Of a stretch of 8,431 nt of DNA, positions 1 to 5,703 are shown piece after piece. A program made the translations under genes and the position numbers. Origin of the DNA: DATGZX01 sp035296965 (GTDB lineage Bacteria; Planctomycetota; Planctomycetia; Gemmatales; Gemmataceae); contig DATGZX010000122.1 in NCBI GenBank assembly GCA_035296965.1, positions 1-8,431 on the forward strand, written 5' to 3'. Each line of letters opens with the position of its first letter. Position 1 is the stretch's first letter. The notes below the pieces were generated by a model that saw only the letters and a program-made list of their open reading frames with translations, did no database searches and was not told the origin of the DNA.

Positions 1-1
1 T

Positions 2-55
2 AGTAGCAACCATGCGTTCCTCCGGGAAATAGGTGAAAGTCCGGAAGAATCGTAG
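2..55 (+). CDS. Possible 3' tail of an upstream gene (partial)
   Basis: One plus-strand frame is open from the window edge and ends at a TAG at 53-55, giving a 17-residue tail ending IGESPEES. The peptide is acidic and too short to assign to a family. It could equally be chance open frame, because 17 codons without a stop is unremarkable in GC-rich DNA. It is listed only because a gene could enter from the left in this frame; I see no functional clue. Confidence 0.15.
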   Translation, partial: SSNHAFLREIGESPEES

Positions 56-65
56 GCCTGTACAC

Positions 66-97
66 TTGTCCCAATCAAGGCCCTCTCAATAATTGAG
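66..97 (+). promoter_or_regulatory. Possible promoter with overlapping palindrome upstream of the oxidoreductase
   Basis: TTGTCC (66-71) and AATAAT (88-93) are 16 bp apart and resemble a sigma-70 -35/-10 pair. The -10 lies inside a perfect inverted repeat, CTCAAT-A-ATTGAG (85-97), which could be an operator. The next gene starts at 204, leaving a leader of about 100 bases. This is a motif match only, and planctomycete promoter consensus is poorly defined. Confidence 0.28.
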
Positions 98-120
98 GTG
101 GAGTTTGATGCGTTCGCCCT

Positions 121-137
121 GGGTCAGACCCCTTTTT
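121..137. repeat. REP-like short palindrome (RAYT-associated type)
   Basis: GGGTCAGACCC followed by CTTTTT forms a compact palindrome with a T-rich flank. It has the same organisation as the hairpin at 7188-7206 (GTC, two to four bases, GAC, then CC and a T run), which lies just behind the RAYT remnant. Short palindromes of this sort commonly accompany RAYT genes. The assignment rests on pattern similarity; a single copy can also be chance. Confidence 0.35.
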
Positions 138-203
138 CAGCAGGCTCCTTCGGTTCTGGCACATGAATGAATTCCTGATCGACACACAGGACGGACGATA
201 GCA

Positions 204-1166
204 GTGAATATCGCTTTTTATGGAATTGGAGCGCGAGCACAGCCTTACTTGCAGGTGCTCGAACGCCGGCCGGATGTGCATATCTCGGCAGTGAGTGATC
301 CGAATCGGCTTGCCGCGGAGCAGGCCGCTGCAGCGTTGGGGGCCAGGCCGTTTGCGGACTGCGGGACGATGTTGGAGGAAGCACATCCCGACGCGCTGTT
401 TATCTGCGTGCCTGCGTTTCTTCAAGGTGACCTTGTGCTCAAGGCCGCGCTCGCTGGCGTCCCCCTGTTCATCGAGCCCCCCGGAGGGCCTGATTACGCT
501 CAGGCGGTACTAGACGGCCAGTTACTTGCCGGCGCGAATTTGGTCAACGCGGTGGGCTTCGGCTTGCGCTCCATGGATCTGGCTCAAGAGGCACGGGAAT
601 ATCTGGGCGCAAACAAGGTTTCTCTTGCCCTGGGAAGGTGGCTATGCCCCCAGGAGGGCACCGATCTCTCCGTGGAACGAATGCTTTGGAACGACGTTTG
701 CAACATGGTCGACCTCGTGCGGTTTTTTTGCGGTGACGTAGAGCGCGTTCGCGCTTTGCCGGCAGCTAGACAAGCTGCGACGGGGAGCATGGTCATCGAG
801 TTAGAATTCCGGACGGGTACGGTCGGGGTGTTGGCGTGCACATGTTTTCCCCGGCCTGAGCGGTGTGTCGAACTGGAATTGATGGGAGATAGCTGGACCC
901 TGAGTTTCGTCGACAACTTCTCTGCCCTGCGCGTCGCCGAGCGCGACAAGACGACGATCTTGCGCCGCTTGAACGACCCTTATGCCGAGCAGGTTGCCGG
1001 TTTTTTGGCAGCCGTAGCCGCCAAGGCGCCAGCCACGGTGGTTGTAGATTACGCCGAGGCCTTGCAATCGTTGGCGGTGTGTCACGCCGCCGCCCTATCC
1101 GCGCGTCAGGGCAGAATCGTCAGCCCCAATGAAATCTGCGCTCCGGCTTCGAGGCCCCCGATCTGA
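204..1166 (+). CDS. Gfo/Idh/MocA-family oxidoreductase, catalytic residues substituted
   Basis: The 320-residue protein has an N-terminal Rossmann fold: beta-strand NIAFYGIG with the glycine-rich nucleotide loop GIGARA (residues 7-12), an acidic residue after the second strand in AVSDP (29-33), and FICVP (66-70). A C-terminal alpha/beta domain follows, starting near residue 120. Length and order fit the Gfo/Idh/MocA family of NAD(P)-dependent sugar or cyclitol dehydrogenases. Two family hallmarks are altered. The EKP motif reads EPP (91-93), so the active-site Lys is Pro. In the D-x3-H-x2-D signature the His position is Asn (N167) and the first Asp is Asn (N163); D170 is kept. It may therefore bind nucleotide without normal catalysis, or use other residues. 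The GTG start at 204 gives the conserved N-terminal strand, with a weak AGGA upstream. The gene converges on the minus-strand membrane protein across a 10 bp gap. The substrate cannot be told. Confidence 0.85.
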   Translation: MNIAFYGIGARAQPYLQVLERRPDVHISAVSDPNRLAAEQAAAALGARPFADCGTMLEEAHPDALFICVPAFLQGDLVLKAALAGVPLFIEPPGGPDYAQAVLDGQLLAGANLVNAVGFGLRSMDLAQEAREYLGANKVSLALGRWLCPQEGTDLSVERMLWNDVCNMVDLVRFFCGDVERVRALPAARQAATGSMVIELEFRTGTVGVLACTCFPRPERCVELELMGDSWTLSFVDNFSALRVAERDKTTILRRLNDPYAEQVAGFLAAVAAKAPATVVVDYAEALQSLAVCHAAALSARQGRIVSPNEICAPASRPPI

Positions 1167-1176
1167 TCCGAGAAGC

Positions 1177-1821
1177 TTATCCCTGTTGTTGCGTGCTCAG
1201 CGCATAGGTTAGCCACAGCCCCAATCCAAACGCGATGCGCAGCCCAACCTGAACGGTGACCCACCAGAGCGTTGCATTCAGCAACCGGCTGGCTTCGAGG
1301 AGAGCCTTGCGGACCTCGGCGGTCACCATCTTGCGCGGGTTCACGTAGCCCAGCGTAAACAAGTTCAGTGCCGGCGCTACCCAGGAGCGTAGCCAGTATT
1401 CTGCCTGATCGAAGTATCGTTCAAGCAGCGGGCGGTCGATGTTCCCTACCTTGAATGTGGCATACAGGTCGACACCGAGCATGGCCGCACCCAGAACGAT
1501 CACAACAGGGAGGGCAAGGCGAAAGCCGCTGAGGGCATTCACTGTGAGCGCGGCTTGCGGCCAAATAAGACGACAGGCAATGGAGTGCAAAACGTAAAGA
1601 AAGAATGCCAGTCCTGCCGGCAGCATCGTGGACCACGTCAAGAAAACGCCATGATGCTGTTTCACCAGCTGCAAAAGTCGCGGCCAGCGCTTCGGAACCG
1701 CTCGGACGAGTCGAATCACCGACTCATATTGGCGGAGACGCATGGTCGTGCTGACCAGAAATGCAAGGAACAGGTAAAACTCGAAGAAACGGATGAGATT
1801 CAGATCCCAGAGCCAGTTCAT
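1177..1821 (-). CDS. Conserved hypothetical multi-pass membrane protein
   Basis: A 214-residue protein starting at the ATG at 1821 (MNWLWDLNLIRFFEFYLF). The frame runs 34 codons further upstream to 1923, but that extension is hydrophilic, compositionally odd and probably not translated; no Shine-Dalgarno precedes either start. Predicted helices lie near residues 8-25, 58-82, 101-120 and 183-207. Between helices 1 and 2 is a basic, presumably cytoplasmic stretch (MRLRQYESVIRLVRAVPKRW). A longer amphipathic segment (about 121-180) contains GYVNPRKMV, which looks like a conserved turn. I recall proteins of this shape from planctomycete genomes annotated only as hypothetical. No catalytic motif is visible. 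It is probably the last core gene before the island and is transcribed toward the oxidoreductase. Confidence 0.72.
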   Translation of the reverse strand: MNWLWDLNLIRFFEFYLFLAFLVSTTMRLRQYESVIRLVRAVPKRWPRLLQLVKQHHGVFLTWSTMLPAGLAFFLYVLHSIACRLIWPQAALTVNALSGFRLALPVVIVLGAAMLGVDLYATFKVGNIDRPLLERYFDQAEYWLRSWVAPALNLFTLGYVNPRKMVTAEVRKALLEASRLLNATLWWVTVQVGLRIAFGLGLWLTYALSTQQQG

Positions 1822-1973
1822 AAGAGGACAAATGCTAGAGCGGTAGATCGGCCAAGCGGTTCGCTGAATTCGGAGCGATATTTCGCCAACGGATTCTGGA
1901 TCGCATTCTGCATTGCGAGCCAATTCATGTCCATACGAGGTTTTGTGAAAGAGGGGACATTGTCAGCGCCCGC

Positions 1974-2007
1974 GAGCCATGCCCACGGCTTTGCGTGGGC
2001 ATGGCTC
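1974..2007. repeat. Solo hairpin palindrome of the 275 bp element family
   Basis: A perfect 14 bp inverted repeat (GAGCCATGCCCACG at 1974-1987, complement at 1994-2007) with a six-base loop. The core CATGCCCACGGC-TTTGCGTGGGCATG matches the palindrome that forms each end of the 275 bp elements at 4280 and 5775, but no element interior adjoins it. It could act as an RNA hairpin downstream of the PIN toxin at 2079. It lacks a following T run, so a classical intrinsic terminator is unlikely. Confidence 0.75.
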
Positions 2008-2038
2008 CCGGGCGGTGTGGTCTTAGCGCCAAGCAAGC
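2007..2038 (+). repeat. 32 bp direct repeat, left copy, flanking TA1
   Basis: Matches 2879-2910 at 28 of 32 positions by hand alignment, in the same orientation. The best-conserved part is the last 20 bases (19 of 20 identical), beginning GGTCTTA and ending CAAGCAAGC. The pair brackets the TA1 operon (2079-2768). The repeat is unrelated in sequence to the palindromes next to it. Confidence 0.65.
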
Positions 2039-2078
2039 CATTCGCCATCGCGGAAACATCGCGGTGTCCGCTCAGCGG

Positions 2079-2495
2079 CTAAGGAAATAGAATCGTGAAT
2101 CCTTCTTGGGTGAAATGACGATCGTTGGTCAATACCTCGCCAAGGCCCAGCGCTCGCAGCGCGACCATCGATCGGCAGTCGGTCAGGCTGTATGCCTTGT
2201 CGGGCCGGGCCTCGTACAGCGCGAGGGCGGCGTCGAAGTCGGCGCGGGTTTGCGGGACCACGTCCACGCCCAGGTCATTCCGCAGGTCGTGAATCAAGGC
2301 GGCTGCCTCGCCGCGCCAATGCGGGCCTGATCTGGAAAACCAATTCAAGACCTCCGTCAGCACCTCGTCCGTCGTGACCAGACGAGCCGTGCCAAGACCG
2401 CTCCCAAATGATGTGACACGTGCGTGGAAGCCATCGCCTGGGTTCAGCAACGCTACCCAATAGAAGCTGTCGGCGAACAGCATCCGCGGCGGCAT
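2079..2495 (-). CDS. PIN-domain ribonuclease toxin (VapC-like), TA1
   Basis: A 138-residue PIN-domain protein, presumably the toxin of TA1: a Mg2+-dependent endoribonuclease acting on RNA in the cytoplasm when its antitoxin is lost. The four acidic positions expected of the PIN fold are visible: D9 (LFADSFYW), E48 (TTDEVLTE), D106 (YSLTDCRSM) and D125 (LTNDRHF). Length is typical for VapC-type toxins, and no truncation is evident. The ATG at 2495 is fixed by an in-frame stop just upstream. It lies 6 bp after the antitoxin stop, with a GGAG Shine-Dalgarno at 2505-2508 inside the antitoxin's last codons, so the pair should be co-transcribed and translationally coupled. The target RNA cannot be read from sequence. 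Confidence 0.88.
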   Translation of the reverse strand: MPPRMLFADSFYWVALLNPGDGFHARVTSFGSGLGTARLVTTDEVLTEVLNWFSRSGPHWRGEAAALIHDLRNDLGVDVVPQTRADFDAALALYEARPDKAYSLTDCRSMVALRALGLGEVLTNDRHFTQEGFTILFP

Positions 2496-2501
2496 CGGTG
2501 G

Positions 2502-2768
2502 TCACTCCGGCCGCTTCGGGTGGCCATACAGGTAATGGTCAATCTGGGCGGCGCCGTCGGCAGGCAATTTGTCTACCTCTTCGGCGGGAGTCTCCGCCGC
2601 GCGGGCGGCGATCCGCTCCCAAATGGGCAACCGCCGGCGTTCGAGCACGATCCGGCCTTCTTGGACCTCGGCTACGAGGTCCGCCCCCGGCTCGACGCCT
2701 GCCGCCCGGCAGAGCGCGGCGGGTAACGCCACGGCGCCGCTGGCGTCTGCTTTGACAATCGTCGACAT
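2502..2768 (-). CDS. AbrB/SpoVT-type antitoxin, TA1
   Basis: An 88-residue protein whose first ~50 residues (IVKADASGAVALPAALC, then GVEPGADL and GRIVLERRR) show the swapped-hairpin AbrB/MazE DNA-binding pattern: a beta-strand with a Gly turn, LPAAL, a GV-PG-DL turn and a closing strand. The charged tail (about 50-88) would wrap and block the PIN toxin encoded next. Such antitoxins neutralise their toxin and, with it, repress their own promoter. The ATG at 2768 has a strong GGAGG (2778-2782) nine bases upstream and a good promoter (2810-2839). The Shine-Dalgarno lies inside the perfect palindrome CCTCCGGAGG (2778-2787), a plausible autoregulatory site. The family call is firm; the exact antitoxin subfamily is not. 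Confidence 0.85.
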   Translation of the reverse strand: MSTIVKADASGAVALPAALCRAAGVEPGADLVAEVQEGRIVLERRRLPIWERIAARAAETPAEEVDKLPADGAAQIDHYLYGHPKRPE

Positions 2769-2777
2769 CGGCTTTGA

Positions 2778-2839
2778 CCTCCGGAGGGCTTGGCTGCGAA
2801 GATTGCTGAATTATAACAGCCGCTGCCGAAACGGCCCAA
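2778..2839 (-). promoter_or_regulatory. Promoter and possible operator of TA1
   Basis: On the minus strand a perfect TATAAT (2815-2810) lies 18 bp from TTGGGC (2839-2834), a good sigma-70 promoter about 40 bases before the antitoxin ATG. Downstream, the perfect 10 bp palindrome CCTCCGGAGG (2778-2787) overlaps the ribosome binding site and could serve as operator or RNA hairpin. Confidence 0.6.
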
Positions 2840-2878
2840 TCGAACTTCAAAGGGACCATCGGTAGAGCAGAGACAAAA

Positions 2879-2910
2879 CCCGGCCGGGGAGGTCTTACCG
2901 CCAAGCAAGC
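2879..2910 (+). repeat. 32 bp direct repeat, right copy, flanking TA1
   Basis: Partner of the repeat at 2007-2038, 872 bp away in the same orientation (28 of 32 identical). It lies upstream of the TA1 promoter on the far side of the operon. Its surroundings can also pair as GGGGAG (2886-2891) with CTCCCC (2910-2915). Confidence 0.65.
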
Positions 2911-2937
2911 TCCCCCACCGGCCTCGACTGGCCCCGG

Positions 2938-3025
2938 CACCGGCTGCCATGCCCGCTGCCTTTGCGTGGGCATGCGAGCGGCAATGAATTATCAGGAACC
3001 AACTACTCCAGGTAGCGAGTCCGTA
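2938..3025 (+). repeat. Left part of a 275 bp element (fragment)
   Basis: Aligns without gaps to the first 88 bases of the complete copy at 5775. It includes the terminal palindrome (here partly degenerated in its left arm, CATGCCCGCTGCC) and the shared interior motif GAATTATCAGGAAC. Similarity stops abruptly at 3025, eight bases before the stop codon of the TA2 toxin (3033-3035). Its natural continuation resumes at 3756, on the other side of TA2. Confidence 0.8.
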
Positions 3026-3032
3026 GGAGGGG

Positions 3033-3452
3033 TCAAGTCTCCGGGATGATGTTCAACGCTCGGCCGTCGGTCGTGCGATAAATGGAGAAATCCCGGCGAT
3101 CGAGGGTAAAGGCAGTATCGATCCCTTCTTGCTCCGCGATGTACATCAAGGCGGCATCGGCCATCTGTGCCCCGACTGAGGAATAGCGCTCAAGAAATTT
3201 GATGATCCAGTGGAAGGCAGCCTCGTCCAGTTCGACTAGTCGGACGGAACCGCTGTGCATCAGTCCGCCCAGGGCTTTGATTCCTTTGGGCTCATTGCGA
3301 AGAAGCCAGGCTACTTCGGTAAGAACCGGCCAGCACGTTAGAAGTGGCGCTCGAAGTTGCTTCAGGGTGGCAGCACACGTTTTATGGGCTTTCTCTCGTT
3401 TGCGGAGGACAGCTACGATCGGGCCGGTGTCGACCACGGCCTGGCTAAGCAC
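3033..3452 (-). CDS. PIN-domain ribonuclease toxin (VapC-like), TA2
   Basis: A complete PIN-domain protein of 139 residues. Acidic residues sit where the family needs them: D8 (VVDTGPIVA), E46 (VLTEVAWLL), D99 (QMADAALMY) and D118 or D121 (FTLDRRDF). It should be a Mg2+-dependent endoribonuclease toxin held inactive by the antitoxin encoded just upstream. I chose the GTG at 3452: GGAAGG lies eight bases upstream, and the start overlaps the antitoxin stop as GTGCTTAG, so translation is coupled. A TTG at 3458 in the same frame would add two residues but has its Shine-Dalgarno only two bases away. The gene lies between two halves of a broken repeat element (2938-3025 and 3756-3839). Confidence 0.87.
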   Translation of the reverse strand: MLSQAVVDTGPIVAVLRKREKAHKTCAATLKQLRAPLLTCWPVLTEVAWLLRNEPKGIKALGGLMHSGSVRLVELDEAAFHWIIKFLERYSSVGAQMADAALMYIAEQEGIDTAFTLDRRDFSIYRTTDGRALNIIPET

Positions 3453-3693
3453 GGCCAAAGCCTTCCATATGCTTCGGGTTGGTACTCAGGTCGGTAGGCG
3501 TATGGGCTGCCCCCTTGATGCATCCGATGAGTCCTGCCCGGCTCATGACATCGAAGGCGGTTTCTTTGGCCAACCGAGTCTGGGTCCCGTTGTGATCCAG
3601 CTCGGCGTTCAATTCGCGGCGCAGTCGCTCGAACTGCTCGGGCGAAAGGCCCTTGAGGCTCCTCAAAATGTGATTGAACTCGCGGTGCGTCAT
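3445..3693 (-). CDS. VapB-like antitoxin, TA2
   Basis: An 82-residue protein. The N-terminal half (MTHREFNHILRSLKGLSPEQ and on to about residue 35) is a charged helix-rich segment. The C-terminal half carries FDVMSRAGLIGCIKG and TDLSTNPKHMEGFGR, a block I recognise from antitoxins encoded ahead of PIN toxins in planctomycetes and other bacteria. It presumably occupies the PIN active site. The ATG at 3693 has AGGA nine bases upstream; an in-frame ATG at 3726 would add 11 residues but falls at the predicted -10 region. The stop overlaps the toxin start by eight bases. I do not see a classical DNA-binding fold, so autorepression is uncertain. Confidence 0.83.
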   Translation of the reverse strand: MTHREFNHILRSLKGLSPEQFERLRRELNAELDHNGTQTRLAKETAFDVMSRAGLIGCIKGAAHTPTDLSTNPKHMEGFGRA

Positions 3694-3716
3694 GACTTTG
3701 ATTCCTGCCTTTGCTG

Positions 3717-3745
3717 ACTTTAGCATGGCACCCAGCCTCTGCCAA
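3717..3745 (-). promoter_or_regulatory. Promoter of TA2
   Basis: Minus-strand TTGGCA (3745-3740) and TAAAGT (3722-3717) are exactly 17 bp apart, about 24 bases ahead of the antitoxin ATG at 3693. Both boxes lie in the TA2-specific segment just inside the junction with the repeat fragment at 3756, so the module brings its own promoter. Confidence 0.55.
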
Positions 3746-3755
3746 GCCCTCCAAA

Positions 3756-3839
3756 ATAATCGGCGGCAGTGGACCAGGACCAACCAGTCGTCAGGAGGTG
3801 CGTTCTGATTTCAAGCGGCAGGACATTGCATCCTCTCGC
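3756..3839 (+). repeat. Middle part of a 275 bp element (fragment)
   Basis: Aligns without gaps over 84 bases to the interior of the complete copies, from ATAATCGGCGGC to CATCCTCTCGC, and includes GTGCGTTCTGATTTCAAG. The right terminal palindrome is absent: at 3840 the sequence passes directly into the truncated PIN toxin of TA3. It is in the same orientation and order as the left part at 2938-3025. Confidence 0.82.
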
Positions 3840-3907
3840 TTGGCCGTGCCAACTTCGGTGTGATAATGCTTGACGAGGCCGCTGGTGTCCAGGAAATGAA
3901 TGGACAT
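3791..3907 (-). pseudogene. Truncated PIN toxin of TA3, cut by repeat fragment
   Basis: The frame begins MSIHFLDTSGLVKHYHTEVG, a textbook PIN N-terminus with the first catalytic Asp at position 7. It stays recognisable for about 23 codons (3907 to 3840), then enters the repeat fragment and stops at a TGA (3793-3791), giving a 38-codon frame. The remaining PIN residues (Glu and two later Asp) are absent from this locus, so it cannot be a nuclease. The ATG overlaps the antitoxin stop as TAATG, the coupling expected of an intact TA operon, which shows the gene was once functional here. I found no detached C-terminal half elsewhere in the window. Confidence 0.82.
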
Positions 3908-4167
3908 TATCGTTCGTCACGCTCGGCCCGAATGTCATCCAGGAGGGATCCCGGGATCTTCGACAGGGCCTGACGCACAGTCTCAAGCGAAACCGAATCA
4001 TCCGCCTGGGATTCACAGTAGTCCAGGAATTCGTGGTCAATCAGGCTCTCATCGGCACTCCCAGGACTCTCCACCCTAAGGAGCACCAGCTCGTGTTCGT
4101 TACAGGCGACGGGCTCCAGCGGCCGGAAAGCGCCATTCTCGTAAACAGCTTGAACCGTTCGATGCAT
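3907..4167 (-). CDS. DUF104-like antitoxin, TA3 (toxin partner broken)
   Basis: An 86-residue protein opening MHRTVQAVYENGAFRPLEPV. This is the signature of small DUF104/AF2212-like antitoxins, in which a short beta-strand segment (A-YENG-F-PLEPV) leads into a helical, acidic C-terminus (about 35-86). Family members are encoded ahead of PIN toxins. The ATG at 4167 has a very strong GGAGGAGG a few bases upstream; an earlier in-frame ATG at 4188 would place that site inside the gene. The stop overlaps the start of the truncated toxin (TAATG). The antitoxin itself shows no damage, so it is now an orphan. It might still repress its promoter or neutralise a related toxin elsewhere, but that is inference. 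Confidence 0.83.
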   Translation of the reverse strand: MHRTVQAVYENGAFRPLEPVACNEHELVLLRVESPGSADESLIDHEFLDYCESQADDSVSLETVRQALSKIPGSLLDDIRAERDER

Positions 4168-4186
4168 GCGAACCTCCTCCTTCGTC

Positions 4187-4216
4187 ATGTTACCACGGGG
4201 CTGCTTTTCATGTCCA
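4187..4216 (-). promoter_or_regulatory. Promoter of TA3 antitoxin
   Basis: Minus-strand TGGACA (4216-4211) and TAACAT (4192-4187) are 18 bp apart, about 20 bases before the antitoxin ATG. The complete repeat element starts 64 bp further upstream at 4280 and leaves this promoter intact. Confidence 0.48.
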
Positions 4217-4279
4217 GGATGCCAATCACTCTTTGGAACTGATGCTTGCGCCAGGACGACTTGGGAAATAAGCTGTCCG

Positions 4280-4553
4280 CGCCGCGTGCCATGCCCACGG
4301 CTTTTGCGTGGGCATGCGAGCGGCAGCGAATTATCAGGAACTGACCATTCCAGACTGCGACTCCACATTAGGCTGAAATGTACGAGCACCCGCTTCAGTA
4401 TAATCGGCGGCGGTGGACCAGGGGCAAGCAGTTGTAAGGAGGTGCGTTCTGATTTCAAGCGGCAGGACGTTATATCCTCTCGCAGGACAAATCCCAACCG
4501 GGCCCAATGTCGCTCGCATGCCCACGCAAGAGCCGTGGGCATGGGACCAGGCG
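4280..4553. mobile_element. Complete 274 bp hairpin-ended miniature element, copy A
   Basis: The ends are inverted repeats of about 44 bp. Each contains the palindrome CATGCCCACG-GCTTTTG-CGTGGGCATG followed by CGAGCG, so each end alone can fold as a hairpin and both ends together as a long stem. The interior has no credible gene. A shared interior block contains AGTATAATCGGCGG and GTGCGTTCTGATTTCAAG. Hand alignment with the copy at 5775-6049 gives about 89% identity over the full length. It lies between the TA3 antitoxin promoter and the 3' end of TA4, starting 26 bases past the TA4 toxin stop. No target-site duplication is obvious. The structure fits a MITE or a long REPIN/BIME. The exact outer boundaries are uncertain by a few bases. 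Confidence 0.82.
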
Positions 4554-4579
4554 ACAATGGAGACGATGAACGAGCAGAC

Positions 4580-4954
4580 TTAGGGCTGCACGAGGCCTTG
4601 GTTAATGAGGATATCCGCGTAATCGAGGGAGATGCGCGCCGACTTCATGGCTCCCTCGCGGATGCGCCGCAGCACGACATCGGAGATAGGATCGTGAAGC
4701 ACGATAGCGCCTGCGTCCTTGGCCGCAAAGAGTTTGGTCAGGCTGGTGACCACGGCATCGGCATAGTTGACGCAGGTATCGTGACGGATCCAGGGATGAT
4801 CGCCGACATGAAGAACGCACACGTTTTCCTTGCGGGCATCCAGGCTCGTGAGATTGACGATCAAGATGGTTTCGGCGTCGGCCCGGGGATCGGAGACGAT
4901 GATCCAAAGGTGTTTGTCGCTATCCGACCGGAGGAAAGTGGTGCCGGCGTCCAT
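4580..4954 (-). CDS. Putative toxin partner of Panacea antitoxin, TA4
   Basis: A 124-residue soluble protein encoded 6 bp after a Panacea-domain gene; that position makes it the likely toxin. The core looks like a small beta-barrel: HLWIIVSDP (15-23), ILIVNLTS (30-37), NVCVLHVGDHPWI (44-56), HDTCVNYADA (58-67) and VTSL. A C-terminal helical part (about 88-124) ends ILINQGLVQP. The alternation of strands with a conserved GDHP and H-TCV-Y is reminiscent of PemK/MazF-like folds, but I cannot place it there firmly. I recall uncharacterised relatives beside Panacea genes. The ATG at 4954 has GGAG about ten bases upstream, inside the end of the Panacea gene. No truncation is seen; element copy A begins 26 bases past the stop. 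Confidence 0.7.
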   Translation of the reverse strand: MDAGTTFLRSDSDKHLWIIVSDPRADAETILIVNLTSLDARKENVCVLHVGDHPWIRHDTCVNYADAVVTSLTKLFAAKDAGAIVLHDPISDVVLRRIREGAMKSARISLDYADILINQGLVQP

Positions 4955-4960
4955 GCCGCG

Positions 4961-5548
4961 TCATCTCCCCAGCAAGCCTTCGATGAAGGTCTTTTCGGAG
5001 GCTTCTTCGAGGATATCCTGGAGGTCCGCGCCGCGGCCGACTGCTTCCAAAACGTCTACCAGGGAGATGGGCCGCGACTCAGTGCTGACATAGTTCTTTT
5101 TCCATTCTGGAAACTCCCGGGTCAACCTGCTCAGGTCCCATTCATCATCATCGGCGTGGCGGCAGGCAGTTTCTTGAAGCGTTTCGATTTCATAGCGCGA
5201 CAACTGCCCCACGTCAGGATCCTTGACCATCTGCACATTGAAATGGCTGGTGCGCAGGTATTCATCCCAGAGGGGCATTTGGCGATGCCTGCCACGAATC
5301 AAATCGTAGACCTCTTCCGGCAAGGGCCCACGTTCCATGGCCAGGACGGGACCGCCGACGATCGGCCGTCCGGTGCGTCGAAGCGCTTCCCGATCAGCGC
5401 TGTACAGCAGCTTGAGGAGGCGCATGGAATTCATGCTGCGGACGCCGTCCCGGCGAAAGAGGACGCCGAGGGCCTGAATGGTCTTCGAGACGTTGAGCGG
5501 AACGTGACTGGGCACGGTGGTAAGCGGGCAGGCCAAGGATTCGGACAT
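4961..5548 (-). CDS. Panacea-domain (SocA/DUF4065-like) antitoxin, TA4
   Basis: A 195-residue protein with the Panacea signature: SMRLLKLLYSADREALRRTG (39-60) followed by RPIVGGPVLAMERGPLPEEV with YDLI (61-84). An acidic and aromatic C-terminal half follows (FPEWKKNYV, SLVDVLEAV, ILEEASEKTFIEGLL). Panacea is known as an antitoxin domain that pairs with many unrelated toxin folds, and SocA serves as an antitoxin or proteolytic adaptor. Here it probably neutralises the 124-residue protein encoded 6 bp downstream. I chose the ATG at 5548, which has GGAG seven bases upstream; the frame extends to a TTG at 5575 without a suitable ribosome site. A possible -10 (TAAAAT near 5632-5637) lies in the 155 bp gap shared with the divergent cas6-like remnant. 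Confidence 0.86.
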   Translation of the reverse strand: MSESLACPLTTVPSHVPLNVSKTIQALGVLFRRDGVRSMNSMRLLKLLYSADREALRRTGRPIVGGPVLAMERGPLPEEVYDLIRGRHRQMPLWDEYLRTSHFNVQMVKDPDVGQLSRYEIETLQETACRHADDDEWDLSRLTREFPEWKKNYVSTESRPISLVDVLEAVGRGADLQDILEEASEKTFIEGLLGR

Positions 5549-5650
5549 CAGGGTTCTCCCGCGCAATGGAGTCAACGCCGTTCCGCATCACGGATTGAAT
5601 CGACCTTTAGCAGTGAATCTCCTTCGGGGGGATTTTATCACAGCACGCGT

Positions 5651-5665
5651 CGGATTGGGAATCCG
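5651..5665. repeat. Small inverted repeat between divergent genes
   Basis: CGGATT-GGG-AATCCG is a perfect 6 bp stem with a 3-base loop. It sits between the Panacea gene (minus strand, start 5548) and the cas6-like remnant (plus strand, start 5704). It could be an operator or leader hairpin for either. Apart from this I see nothing definable in 5549-5703. Confidence 0.3.
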
Positions 5666-5703
5666 CAACTACAACTTGCGTGAGTTTCGGAAAGGAGGTG
5701 CTT

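Noticed and set aside
1974..2007. Hairpin as an intrinsic terminator for TA1
   Set aside because: There is no T run on either side, and the sequence belongs to the repeat family, so a designated terminator cannot be supported.
1555..2082. Plus-strand open frame of 175 codons
   Set aside because: It is antisense to the membrane protein and runs through the palindrome at 1974-2007. The product shows no domain, and the membrane-helix pattern is clearly on the minus strand.
3724..3738. GGTGCCATGC (minus strand) as a leftover of the missing right terminus
   Set aside because: About ten matching bases, then divergence at once. It lies within the TA2 promoter spacer and is short enough to be chance.
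4280..4553. Interior of the 275 bp element as coding sequence
   Set aside because: The frames differ between copies, are interrupted or shifted by an indel, and show no shared protein-level conservation beyond what the DNA identity gives.
4166..5683. Long plus-strand open frame of 505 codons
   Set aside because: It lies antisense to the Panacea gene, its partner and element copy A. The Panacea protein on the other strand has a recognisable domain, ribosome site and coupled neighbour. The plus-strand product has no family character and is a GC-rich shadow frame.
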